Assembly (NCBI RefSeq): GCF_003992115.1
Contig: NZ_RQUX01000002.1
Location: forward strand, 119,472 to 183,471
Source: Veillonella ratti
GTDB taxonomy: Bacteria; Bacillota; Negativicutes; Veillonellales; Veillonellaceae
Reading direction: 5' to 3'
Length of the DNA stretch: 64,000 nucleotides
Each line of letters opens with the position of its first letter. Within the stretch, counting starts at the first letter, position 1. Shown here one piece after another: positions 22,846 to 33,700 of this stretch. Position numbers and translations under genes: made by a program. Under the pieces are notes generated by a model, which saw only the letters and a program-made list of their open reading frames with translations, searched no databases and was not told the DNA's origin.

Positions 22846-25800
22846 ATCGCATCATGTAAGCGGAACGAATAGATATAACGTTCTTTAACCGGTTTACCGG
22901 TTAAGCGCTCTAATGCTTTGCTGTAGATGCGCAACTGAATGCCGTATCGACGAATCAATTCTTCACCGGTTTTAACGCGGTCCGTTTTATAGTCTACCAA
23001 AACCCACTGGCCATTTTCTAAAAATGCCGTATCAACTATCCCTTGAAGGAATAATTTTTCACCCGGTTCTACTTCCGGATATACATCATGGGCTTCAATA
23101 AGCATGCTGAACGGCCATTCTTTGGCGACTTGTGAATAGAGCCTACTTGGCGCTGACGTGTCTACAGATTCCGCCAAAACATTCGCGGCTTTTAATAATC
23201 GCTTACCCAAATCGGAAACAAAGAAGCGATACAAGGCTCTATCACTCAATACTTGTCGTTCTTCCAGCGTAAAATAGCCTTCCAAAACCAATTGATCAAG
23301 TTTGGCACTTAAGCTTTTTTGCGTATATTTTTCCAGCGGCAACCACTGCATAGCTTCATGCATCAAAGTACCCCAGCGGGCGCCGGTGCTCACTTCTTCA
23401 GCAGCCTCCAAAGCTCTCGGTTTAACATCAAACGGACCCAGATCCGAAGGTAATAGGCCTGCTGAAGTCGCTTGAATAGATGTAGCCTCAGTTGCTACTG
23501 ATGCAGTTGCTACTGATACAGTTGCTACTGATGCAGTTGCTACTGATGCATTGGCTACAGATACAGCAGCGGTCTGTTCAGGTATTGCTGAATCAATTGC
23601 TTTAGCTTCATTCGCCTCAGTCTCATTTCCGCCGGCCGGCTCTACCAAAGTTTCGGCTTCTTCCTCGGTCTCGGCAAAGCGTCGTTTTAATTCACTGACT
23701 GAGATTTTAGCGGCACGGCTCACAGCCCCCATATATGGATAGGTGAAGTTAAAACGAGCTGCTAAGCTATCTTCAAGGGGTTCAGCCTCGATTGGTGCCA
23801 GTTTTTCTACGGCCGCCAAAATAGCAGATTTTTCTATCTTACTACGCTGCAAATCCGTGTATAAACTACCGTCGTGAAGTTCAACTTGTATACGACATTG
23901 TTTGTCCTTAAGATCCATAGAGGCTACGTCTTCTACGCCACTGAATTGGCGTATCAAATTCCCCCCGTTTAAATGGCGGCTTAAGCCCATGATAAACCAA
24001 TCCAAATAAGATTTTGCGCCTGTAATCAGATTTTTACTGAGCATCTGCGTATCGGTCAAGAGGGCCGGGGCGCCCTGCTTGCTGCAAAGATCTTCAAAAT
24101 TTTTTACAAAACCGGTAATAAACAATTTATCGCGAGCACGAGTTAACGCAACATATAAAATACGCTCTTCTTCAGCTTTCGTAGCCAGTTCAATCTTGTC
24201 GCGTACATAAAGCCATGGCAGTGAGCCATATAAGACCCGATAGTTTTCATAATAGCCTTTAATACCCACGCCGCTATCACCGTGAAGTAACATGGATTTT
24301 TTCAAATCCATCAGATTAAACTCTTTTTGCACGGAGCTTAAAAATACAACTGGGAACTCAAGGCCCTTACTTTTGTGAATACTCATGATGCGCACCACAT
24401 TATCCGCTTCGCTTACTGTTTTGCCGATGCCCAAGTCTTGGCCGGCGGCCTGCAAACTTTCCAAGAAGCGTAAAAAGCGGAAAATACCGCGGAAACTACC
24501 TGCTTCGTACTGCTTGGCTCGTTCGTAAAGTGCCATTACATTGGCGCGGCGTACGAGTCCGTTCGGCATGGCGCTGACGTATTCCAAATAATTCATATCC
24601 TCGTAGATGGTCCACAGCAGATCGCTCACACTGTGATGACGTGAGTAGGTGCGCCATTTTTCAAAACGACTTACAAAAGCCTGAACAGCTTCATTTTGTG
24701 TATTTTTACCATATTCGGCCAGCAATGACCAAATCGAACCTTGGCCACTCATGCGCAATCGTCCCAATTCGTTCGCATCGAGACCGACAAACGGCGAATT
24801 TAACACCACTGCCATCGGCAAATCCTGTTCCGGATTGTCAATAACCTGCAGTAGTGACAGCAATAGCTTTACTTCAATGGCACTGAAGTAGCCCGTGTTC
24901 TCTTCCGCATAAGCCGGAATACCGGCCTGACGCATAGCTTCTACCATACGGCCCGCTTTGACTTTGGGCGAACGCAAGAGAATCACTATATCGCGCCATT
25001 CCAAAGGTCGGAAACTGCCATCCATATTCTGTACAACCTTGTCGGTGTTTTTTAACTCTTTAATTTTTTCAATGATAAAAGCCGTCTCTTTTTCGTCATT
25101 TTCTAAATCTGCTTCATCATCGTCATCATCAGCTGCACTCTTAGTAAACGTCGATGTTTTTTCATTCCCCACGTCGATGAGATGGAGTTCTACGGGGCCA
25201 CCGACCCAGTTTTCCGGCGCATCATCGGTGTTGCGGCCCGGGTTCAGGGCTTCCGCATCACCGTAGTCGAGTTCCGCTCCGTCAGCCGTCATGATTTGAC
25301 GGAAAAGGAAGTTGGTAAACTCCAAAATATTCGCATCGGAACGGAAATTTTGGGATAAGTCGATACGACGCTCTACGGCATCGACAGACTGCTGAAATCT
25401 ATGATATTTTTCCATGAAAAGCATAGGATTCGCCATACGGAAGCGATAAATACTCTGCTTCACGTCGCCTACGTAGAATCGATTATCGGTACGCGACACG
25501 AGGTTCACGATGGCTTCTTGTACGCCATTCGTATCCTGATATTCATCCACCATGACTTCTTTGAAGGTGTTTTGAAGCTCAATGGCCACTTCGGACGGTG
25601 CCCAACTGCCATCATCCTGTTTGTCACGCAAGAGGGCCAGGCATAAATGTTCCAAGTCTGAAAAATCGAGCATGCCCAGTTCTTGTTTGGCTTTCGCAAA
25701 CTCATCCTTAAAGGCCAAAGTTAAATCTATGAGACCCGTCACATAGGGCAAACTTTGCTCAATCTGTGCTTTAAACTCCGCCTCGGTAATGGCAAAAGGA

Positions 25801-26780
25801 CCACTTGAAAGTTCTTTCAAACTCTCACGAACACCCTTTATCAGCTCCTTAGCCTGGGATAACAAACCGGCATCAACCTTATCCACATCTTTTTTCAAAG
25901 GGTTCATATTGAGACGCTTGAACGAATGATTACCAATCAGAGCGACGGCCGCCACCATCTCATCCCATGTTTGCGCCTCCGTCAAAGCGGACATCATATA
26001 GAACAACTCATCAATAAATTCGGCGCCTTTAGTAGGCCCACCCGGTTGGTTGAGGATGTCTGCAAATTTTGTCAGACGATTAGCAATATCATCAATCAGA
26101 AGATGTTGCTCTTCCATAAAATATTTACCCCAAACGGTCTCCATTATGGGCTGGGTGAGCGCATTTTCATAACGTGCCTTAGCCTCTGACAGCCATTTTT
26201 CAGGATCAGACTGGGCCAAAGCAAACTCATGAAGGCTCAAAATTTGCTCCATAATACCTTGATCGGAGCGTTCACTGCCAAACATGTCGGCAATTTCAAA
26301 AATGTGAAATTGATTTTCCTCATAGGCTTTTATCAATAACTTTTCCAACACATCGGTTTTCAAAAGCATCAATTCCCCTTCATTGCCGATGCGATAGGAC
26401 GGATCGATATCGAGGCGGTAAAAATAACTGCTGATAACCCACTGACAGAAGGAATGGAGCGTCGAAATATGAGCAGACGGCAACAAGCTGAGCTGCTCTT
26501 CCAAATAAGAATCTCCGGTTTTATTGAATTCTTCCGCCAATTTAGCGCCGATACGAGCGCTCATTTCAGCAGCCGCCGCCTTGGTAAAGGTTACTACCAT
26601 AAGTTCCTGAATGGACAAGGGATTATCTTTAGATTTCAAACGCTGAATAATGCGTTCCACCAAAACGGCGGTTTTCCCGGAGCCGGCCGCCGCCGCTACG
26701 AGCAAGGTTTGTGAAGCGAGCGAACCCGGCTTCGGTGCATCAATCGCTGCTTGTTGAGCGTCGGTCCACTTCATATACAT
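22827..26780 (-). CDS. addA: ATP-dependent helicase/nuclease subunit A
   Basis: 1317 residues. UvrD-like helicase (Walker A AAAAGSGKTAVLVERI about residue 30; VDEYQDTNGVQ; GDVKQSIYRFR; SIHKSKGLEFPVVFLSS; YVALTRARDKLFITG) plus a C-terminal PD-(D/E)XK nuclease (VLVDYKTDR). With AddB it processes double-strand breaks to Chi for RecA loading. A linker at about 1072-1097 is encoded by five 15-bp repeats (SVATA-type units). The start overlaps the 3' end of addB by 41 nt, so the subunits are translationally coupled. AAAGGAGACG precedes the ATG. Confidence 0.95.
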   Translation of the reverse strand: MYMKWTDAQQAAIDAPKPGSLASQTLLVAAAAGSGKTAVLVERIIQRLKSKDNPLSIQELMVVTFTKAAAAEMSARIGAKLAEEFNKTGDSYLEEQLSLLPSAHISTLHSFCQWVISSYFYRLDIDPSYRIGNEGELMLLKTDVLEKLLIKAYEENQFHIFEIADMFGSERSDQGIMEQILSLHEFALAQSDPEKWLSEAKARYENALTQPIMETVWGKYFMEEQHLLIDDIANRLTKFADILNQPGGPTKGAEFIDELFYMMSALTEAQTWDEMVAAVALIGNHSFKRLNMNPLKKDVDKVDAGLLSQAKELIKGVRESLKELSSGPFAITEAEFKAQIEQSLPYVTGLIDLTLAFKDEFAKAKQELGMLDFSDLEHLCLALLRDKQDDGSWAPSEVAIELQNTFKEVMVDEYQDTNGVQEAIVNLVSRTDNRFYVGDVKQSIYRFRMANPMLFMEKYHRFQQSVDAVERRIDLSQNFRSDANILEFTNFLFRQIMTADGAELDYGDAEALNPGRNTDDAPENWVGGPVELHLIDVGNEKTSTFTKSAADDDDDEADLENDEKETAFIIEKIKELKNTDKVVQNMDGSFRPLEWRDIVILLRSPKVKAGRMVEAMRQAGIPAYAEENTGYFSAIEVKLLLSLLQVIDNPEQDLPMAVVLNSPFVGLDANELGRLRMSGQGSIWSLLAEYGKNTQNEAVQAFVSRFEKWRTYSRHHSVSDLLWTIYEDMNYLEYVSAMPNGLVRRANVMALYERAKQYEAGSFRGIFRFLRFLESLQAAGQDLGIGKTVSEADNVVRIMSIHKSKGLEFPVVFLSSVQKEFNLMDLKKSMLLHGDSGVGIKGYYENYRVLYGSLPWLYVRDKIELATKAEEERILYVALTRARDKLFITGFVKNFEDLCSKQGAPALLTDTQMLSKNLITGAKSYLDWFIMGLSRHLNGGNLIRQFSGVEDVASMDLKDKQCRIQVELHDGSLYTDLQRSKIEKSAILAAVEKLAPIEAEPLEDSLAARFNFTYPYMGAVSRAAKISVSELKRRFAETEEEAETLVEPAGGNETEANEAKAIDSAIPEQTAAVSVANASVATASVATVSVATASVATEATSIQATSAGLLPSDLGPFDVKPRALEAAEEVSTGARWGTLMHEAMQWLPLEKYTQKSLSAKLDQLVLEGYFTLEERQVLSDRALYRFFVSDLGKRLLKAANVLAESVDTSAPSRLYSQVAKEWPFSMLIEAHDVYPEVEPGEKLFLQGIVDTAFLENGQWVLVDYKTDRVKTGEELIRRYGIQLRIYSKALERLTGKPVKERYIYSFRLHDAIAVPAE
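23491..23565. repeat. In-frame 15-bp minisatellite in addA
   Basis: Four near-identical copies of GTTGCTACTGATGCA (copy 2 has ATACA) and a fifth degenerate copy. A unit change adds or removes five residues without shifting frame. Confidence 0.9.
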
Positions 26781-29700
26781 CGTCTCCTTTCGCCATTTTA
26801 GCCAACACTACATCTTCGTCTATTTTGTTGATATAACGATACTTATTACGGGTATTTTCAAAACGGCATAACGCCTTATATTGACAATAGGAGCAAGGAA
26901 TGTACTTATTATCCAAGTTGTACGGACTCACCGGGAAATGCCCCGCCAAAATATGCTGCCCGGCCTTACCTATCACGCGTGCCGCATAATCGGTAAGCGT
27001 CTTAAAGTCTTGTGCCGACTTGGTCTTTCTTTTATCTTGGCCATGAATAGAAGCGCCATTACCGGTAATACGAATCGGTACATATGGCGTTGATTTACCG
27101 GCAACCACTGTTTCGTCGATATTCGCCAATAACTCCACATTATCTGTGAAATAACCATCATTTTTAAGGCCTGTATCGGTTTTCACCAATTCAGACGCCA
27201 TTTCTTCGGTTAGGACACTACTCTTACTGATTCGTGGATTTTTTACATATGTATATACCAAGGCTGCCGGTTCAATTTGATCGCTTCGCTGTGCCCGTTC
27301 AAGGGCTAAAAGATAGGTTACGAGCTGCAATTTGAGGCCATAATACACATCCGATGCCGTTACTTCCGCATAGCCCGACTTATAGTCCACTACGAGGCCG
27401 TAGGTTTTACCGGCTTCATCCTGCCACTCATCGACGCGGTCAAGCTGACCGATCAGTTGAATATACGACTCGTCACCCAACGATATTTGTACCGCCGGCC
27501 AGTGACCGGCACCGCCGTAACTGCTGAAACTTTTTTCCAAATAACGCGTATTAAACTTACTCTTTTGTGACCAATCGGTGAGTCGATTTACCGTTCGTTT
27601 AAGGGTCGATTCCAAACGCTGTTGGAGTACGGTTTCATACACGTCGCCTTCTTCGCCGAGCTGCAATTCCTTACTGATTTCAGCTACTACCGCTTCGCAA
27701 AGCGCTTCTTCTTCATCCGGTTTTATATCACGCCATTGACGGTTTTCTTGCAAAAGTGTCATCCCCAAGGAGCGCAAGCTTTCATGGAGAAAAATCCCGA
27801 TTTCCGGGGCACCGAACTGCTTAATCGGCCGTTCTTCCAAACTTAAACCGTAACGGGCATAAAAAGCGAACGGACATTGCTGGTATTTTTCCAAGCGGGT
27901 GACGGATCCGCTTAAAGCTTCATTTTGGAATAATAAGGCCTGCACCACCTCGCGGTCCACTACAGGCACATCGTTAGAATCCATAACACCACGGGTAGCC
28001 ATCCGTAAGGCTTCGCGATACTGACCATTGAGGCTCCAATCGTAAACGCTGCGCCAAATCGGCGCTAAATCGCCATCTTGAGCAACGTTCCCCATCTGGC
28101 CGGCCAATAAAGATAAACTCTGTAACGGTCGCCAAATATAATCCGGTTCTTTGCCTTCCGGGAGGGTAAGCGGAGCTCCCTTCGAACCGGCGGTATAACC
28201 CAACTGTTGCCAACGTTTGATAGCAAGACTGCTTTCCAAGGCGGCCCCTTCTTCATCGGAACCGGCATAGGAAATATGAAGTTCCTCACGACCGCGCGTA
28301 CAAGCCAGGTAAAGTAAGAAGTTTTCATTAAAAGCCCGCACTAAGGCCCCTTCCGCCAAGGTGACCCCAGCGGCCTTCAAGGCTTCACGTTCCGTATCTT
28401 TCAAAAGGCCTTCATCGCCCATACGTTGCGGGAAGACGCCGTCATTGAGGCCCATTAAGAATACAACATCGCATTCATGAGTATAACCACGTTCAACGGT
28501 GGTCACCATAACGTGGTCGAGGCTTGGCGGAACTAAGGAGTAGGATACTTCTTCTAACCCTTCTTCCAGAAGAAGGGCGATTTCCGCTGTTGTCATCGTA
28601 TCGGGTAATTCCAAAGACATTATTTCATCAAATAGGGCAATGACCCGTTTATACATCTGCTCATGAGCGGCTGCACTTTCCGCATCACCTGCCGCTTCAG
28701 CATCAGCGGCCCACTGTGCCAAACGAGCGGGCACCCCCACATTACTCATCAACAAGAAAAGCTCTTCGCACCATTCATAACCGGTGTGTTCTTCTTTGGC
28801 AAATTCCCAGAAAGGACGGAGCTCGGCCATGATTAAATCATGGGCCGCATTAACACGCATACGCCGCGCAGATTCCGTATTACCTTGCATGAGTTCATCA
28901 GAAATTGTGCTATTGGCTGCCGCATCATTTGGCGTAGTATCAGCAAAGGTACCATCTTCTACCTTCGCTGTGATTTCCTCGGCGATTTTTTCATCATACG
29001 TATCGTCATCGTCACTACTGTCAAAACGATTCTTCCGTTCATACGGCCAGCTGTCTTTGAGCCACATGAAGTCGCGAATGCCGAATTCGAGGCAATAGTT
29101 TTCCAATTCATCCACAGCAGATCTGCTTAACGGCCAAAAGTCGGTTTTTAACAATCGAAACACCGCATCATGATCGAAATTACGACGTACCACTTCCAAT
29201 AATCCCTGTAAAAACTCACCTAGAGGGTGGCTCACCATAGGTCGGCGGCGGTCTGAGAAGTAAGGAATTTCGTAACGTTTCAGTGTTTTTTCCAAAATAT
29301 CGCCATAGGTCTCCGACTCACGAAGCATAATGGTAATATCCCGCCAGCGCCGATTCGGTTGTTCCATCGCTTCCAAAATCTGCCGACATACGGCATCGGC
29401 TTCACGAGCTCGATTGTACGCCACCGTAACAGGCAAGACGGCCTCTTGATTATTATCTTTGATTGGTGAGTTAAAATAACGTGTTGCCAAGCTCTCTAAG
29501 ACAGGCTTTTTAAAGCGATAATTTTTATCAAACGTCCGCACCACGAGCTCTAGCGCATCTTTTTGCGAAGCATGCCATTTCATCACATCGGTAAATACAG
29601 AATGAGGGCGCCCAAACAATCGCAATTTTTGTGGCGGTACCTGTAATTTTGCCAGGTCCGGCGGTAAGGTAATGGTTAAAATGCTGTCTTTTGCCAATGT

Positions 29701-30354
29701 AAACAGCTCATATAAAAGTTCCATTTGAATCGGTGTAAACCAATGAAAGCCGTCCACAATAACGTGAGAATTATGGATTAAAGGGCTTTTTGGCAATACC
29801 TCCATGAGCTCTTCCAAACGATTAGCCGTATTAACACCGGTCGTGGCCAATGTTTCCCGATACGCTTCCATGATATGAGCAAGTTCCTGAAGCTTGCGCT
29901 GCAATACCATGGATTCGACCTGTTCAGCCCCTTTTTTCAAATCGGCCGCGTCCACGCGGAATGAATCGCATTCGCTGATGAGTCCCTGCAATACATCGGC
30001 GAAATGAGGCTGCTTAGCCGACTGCCCTAATAATTCCAGTTTGCCCTGCTCTCGCTTCATGATTAAACGAAGCAATAACTTTTGTCCAATGTCCGACAGA
30101 CCCGATTCGCGCACCATCCCTACCGATTGAAATATCTGGTACGCCAAACGGCTAAAGCCCACTACGCGAACGGTGGTAAAACCGCCTTGCGGCATGAATT
30201 CTGCCAAGCTTCGTTCTATCGTATAGGTCGCCGAATCCGGCACGATGTATAAAATAGGCTCGCCCGGATTTGACTCGATAACTTGCTTCACATGCTCAAA
30301 GCAGGCCTGTGTTTTGCCCGTGCCGGCCCGTCCTACATAGACCGAAAGTGCCAT
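26740..30354 (-). CDS. addB: ATP-dependent helicase/nuclease subunit B
   Basis: 1204 residues. N-terminal Walker A YVGRAGTGKTQACFEHV, inactivated-helicase body, C-terminal nuclease (GLVVDYKSGYAEV) and the four cysteines of the AddB iron-sulfur staple: one in KYQQCPFAFYARYG and three in CSYCQYKALC near the end. The start at 30354 follows AAGGAGTGAAAGT; an in-frame ATG at 30387 has no ribosome site. Order addB-addA matches other Firmicutes. Confidence 0.95.
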   Translation of the reverse strand: MALSVYVGRAGTGKTQACFEHVKQVIESNPGEPILYIVPDSATYTIERSLAEFMPQGGFTTVRVVGFSRLAYQIFQSVGMVRESGLSDIGQKLLLRLIMKREQGKLELLGQSAKQPHFADVLQGLISECDSFRVDAADLKKGAEQVESMVLQRKLQELAHIMEAYRETLATTGVNTANRLEELMEVLPKSPLIHNSHVIVDGFHWFTPIQMELLYELFTLAKDSILTITLPPDLAKLQVPPQKLRLFGRPHSVFTDVMKWHASQKDALELVVRTFDKNYRFKKPVLESLATRYFNSPIKDNNQEAVLPVTVAYNRAREADAVCRQILEAMEQPNRRWRDITIMLRESETYGDILEKTLKRYEIPYFSDRRRPMVSHPLGEFLQGLLEVVRRNFDHDAVFRLLKTDFWPLSRSAVDELENYCLEFGIRDFMWLKDSWPYERKNRFDSSDDDDTYDEKIAEEITAKVEDGTFADTTPNDAAANSTISDELMQGNTESARRMRVNAAHDLIMAELRPFWEFAKEEHTGYEWCEELFLLMSNVGVPARLAQWAADAEAAGDAESAAAHEQMYKRVIALFDEIMSLELPDTMTTAEIALLLEEGLEEVSYSLVPPSLDHVMVTTVERGYTHECDVVFLMGLNDGVFPQRMGDEGLLKDTEREALKAAGVTLAEGALVRAFNENFLLYLACTRGREELHISYAGSDEEGAALESSLAIKRWQQLGYTAGSKGAPLTLPEGKEPDYIWRPLQSLSLLAGQMGNVAQDGDLAPIWRSVYDWSLNGQYREALRMATRGVMDSNDVPVVDREVVQALLFQNEALSGSVTRLEKYQQCPFAFYARYGLSLEERPIKQFGAPEIGIFLHESLRSLGMTLLQENRQWRDIKPDEEEALCEAVVAEISKELQLGEEGDVYETVLQQRLESTLKRTVNRLTDWSQKSKFNTRYLEKSFSSYGGAGHWPAVQISLGDESYIQLIGQLDRVDEWQDEAGKTYGLVVDYKSGYAEVTASDVYYGLKLQLVTYLLALERAQRSDQIEPAALVYTYVKNPRISKSSVLTEEMASELVKTDTGLKNDGYFTDNVELLANIDETVVAGKSTPYVPIRITGNGASIHGQDKRKTKSAQDFKTLTDYAARVIGKAGQHILAGHFPVSPYNLDNKYIPCSYCQYKALCRFENTRNKYRYINKIDEDVVLAKMAKGDDVYEVDRRSTSSD

Positions 30355-30760
30355 ACTTTCACTCCTTCCTACAGCGGTATATTTCATCTAGATTGTCTAC
30401 TGCTATAATTATACTCTTAATCATAAATATAACTCTATACTCTCATATATAAATATATCATAGCTGCCTTTGGTATAAGACAACCAAATTTTTTCAAACT
30501 ACAAGTATCTATCGGCTCAGATAATAAAGCGGATTAAGAAAATGCTTTCAATTATACAGCAAATAATTAACACATAAAAACAGAAACTGCACGAATATGG
30601 GGCCCCAATGCCCATTCGTGCAGTTTCCTTGGAGGTTTTACTACATTCTATATAAATAAATTATATAGCCCTATTATGAGTGTCAAACCTTATTTAGATT
30701 ATTAAGTCACCTCTTATTAGAATCAAACCTCATTTGATTTAAACCTAATACGATTCAAAC
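30355..30760. other. Intergenic gap between addB and PFOR
   Basis: 406 bp. Contains the PFOR terminator (30584-30626) and, at 30685-30765, diverged short repeats around CAAACCT and ATTTAG/ATTTGATT next to the PFOR stop. The 30355-30580 part is A+T-rich with no recognisable gene; it should hold the addBA promoter. Confidence 0.6.
30584..30626 (-). terminator. PFOR terminator
   Basis: Perfect 13-bp arms (30584-30596/30614-30626), extended inside by ATGGG/CCCAT pairing. Confidence 0.75.
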
Positions 30761-33700
30761 CTATTTAGTCGGTGCCAAGCTTTCTTGCATACGTACGTAG
30801 GATAAACGACGTTCTTTGGCATCCTCTTCTGTTTTGGCAAAAAGTTCTTCCGCCACTTCAGGGAATGTCTGTTTAAGCGATGCATAACGCACTTCACCCA
30901 TCAAGAAATCTCTAAAGTTTTCAGTCGGTTCTTTCGAATCGAGGCTGAACGGATTTTTATCAGTGCCGCGTAAAGCAGGGTTGTAGCGATACAAGTCCCA
31001 ATAGCCGGCCGCTACGGCACGACGGGATTCTTCCTGCGTTGTGCCCATGCCGGATTTAATACCGTGGTTGATACATGGTGCATAGGCAATAATGAGGGAT
31101 GGACCAGGATAAGCTTCCGCTTCCGTAATCGCTTTGAGAAGTTGATTCTTATCGGCGCCCATAGCCACCTGAGCCACATATACATAGCCGTAAGACATGG
31201 CAATCATGCCGAGGTCTTTTTTCTTCGTGCGCTTGCCGCTGGCCGCAAATTTAGCCACCGCTGCGGTATGCGTTGCTTTGGAGGATTGACCACCCGTATT
31301 GGAGTACACTTCCGTATCGAATACGAGAATATTTACATCATCGCCGGATGCGAGTACATGGTCGAGCCCGCCGAAGCCGATATCATAAGCCCAGCCGTCG
31401 CCGCCGAAGATCCATTGCGAACGTTTAGCAAGGTATTGTTTTTCTTCTAAAATCGCCGTCATAGCTTTAGTCGGCTGAGCCACTTTTTCAAGCAAAGCTA
31501 CCAAACGTGCGGACCGTTCACGCGTTCCGGCCCCCTGTTCACGATGTTCATTCCAATCGCTAAGAGCGTCTTTTAATTCAGCCTGTTCAGCCGTGCATTC
31601 ATCGATAGCGGTTGCTACATATTCACCGATTTGTTCACGAATCTTGGTGGTACCTACACGCATGCCGTAGCCGAATTCCGCATTATCTTCAAAGAGGGAG
31701 TTGGCCCAAGTAGGACCTTGGCCTGCCTGGTTAACGGTATAGGAAGATGTCGGCATGGAACCGCCCCAGATGGAGGAACAACCGGCCGCATTGGCAATCA
31801 TCATGCGGTCACCGAAAAGTTGCGTAACAAGACGGGCATACGGTGTTTCACCGCAACCGGCACAGGCACCGGAGAATTCGAGAAGCGGTACTTCGAACTG
31901 ACTGCCTTTCACCGTTTCTTTCTTCATCGGATTCGCTTTAGTCGGTAAGTTTACACCATAGTTCCAAGCATCAGCCAAGTGTAATTCGTCATCGATTGGA
32001 CTCATGGTAATGGCTTTGCCCTTAGGAGCCGGACAAATCTGTACGCAGTTGCCGCAACCGAGGCAATCAAGCGGCGATACGGAGATGCGGAGCTGTAAGT
32101 CACCGGCACCCATGGCAGGAATTGTTTCAAAACCTGCCGGAGCAGCTGCCACTTCATCAGCCGTAGCCAATACAGGACGAATTGTTGCATGCGGACAAAC
32201 GAAAGCACACTGGTTACATTGGATACAATTTTCTTTATGCCAATGCGGAACGAATAAGGCGACGCCGCGTTTTTCATAAGCAGCCGAACCGGCCGGTAAA
32301 GTACCGTCTTCGTAGCCCATGAAGGTGCTTACCGGTAAATCATAGCCTTTTTGGGCATTGATTGGACGGCAAATGTTTTGTACATATTCAGGAATTTCCT
32401 GAGTATCTTTTGTTTCAGCATCCACCGCATTCGCCCAGTCAGCCGGTACCGTAACCGGTACAATGGCGTTAACACCTTTATCTACGGCCATCATATTCAT
32501 ATCGATAACAGACTGACCTTTTTTACCGTAAGTGGCCACTATGGAATCTTTCAAATGTTGCACCGCTTCTTCAATCGGAATAATATTGGCCAATTTGAAG
32601 AACGCGGACTGACAAATCATGTTGATGCGCCCGCCGAGCCCGATGTCTTGGGCAATCTGCGCCGCATTGATGATATAGAATTTAAGATGTTTATTAGCAA
32701 TAGTCCGCTTCATAGCAGCCGGTAATTTTTCAGAAAGTTCTTCCGGCGTCCAGGTGCAGTTCAACAAGAAGGTACCCCCTTCTTCGATGCCTTGTAAAAT
32801 ATCGTATTCGTTTACATAAGCCTGACGATGACAGGCTACAAACGTAGGACGTGTTACGAGATATGGTTTATTGATCGGCTTTTTACCAAAACGCAAATGC
32901 GACATGGTCACGCCGCCGGATTTTTTAGAATCATAATCGAAGTAAGCCTGCGCGTACATATCCGTGTTATCGCCGATGATCTTGATGGCCGTCTTATTGG
33001 CGCCAACCGTACCGTCGGAACCGAAGCCCCAGAACTTGCACGCCGTAATGTGAGAGGCATCAATCCATACATTATCGGGACGCGGCAAGGATAGACCGGT
33101 CACATCATCGACGATACCAAGCGTAAATTCAGCTTTTGGTTCAGCGGCAGCTAAATTATCGAAAGCGGCTACAATATCGGCCGGAATCACGTCGCGAGAA
33201 CCAAGGCCGTAACGACCGCCCACAACGGTAATATCCAGTTTAGCGCGGGCAATGGCAGCCTGCACATCGAGGAATAAAGGTTCGCCCATGGAGCCCGGTT
33301 CTTTCGTACGATCAAGGACGGCAATGCGTTTAACCGTCTTAGGCAAGGCTTCGATGAAACGGTCCATAGCAAATGGTCTGAAAAGATGGACATTAACGGC
33401 ACCGACTTTGCGACCTTGTTCGAGCAAGTATTCCACTGTTTCATTGGCTACCTGAGCACCCGCACCCATCACAACCACTACATCGGTAGCATCCGGTGCC
33501 CCTTCGTAGTTGAACAGATGATATTCACGGCCCGTCAATTTGCTGATTTCAGCCATGTATTCTTCTACGATACCCGGAATATCCAAATAGAACGGATTGG
33601 ACGCTTCACGATGCGTGAAATACACATCAGGGTTTTCTGCCGTACCGCGCGTTACCGGTGCATCCGGCGTGAGAGCCCGTTTACGGAAGGCTTTTAATGC

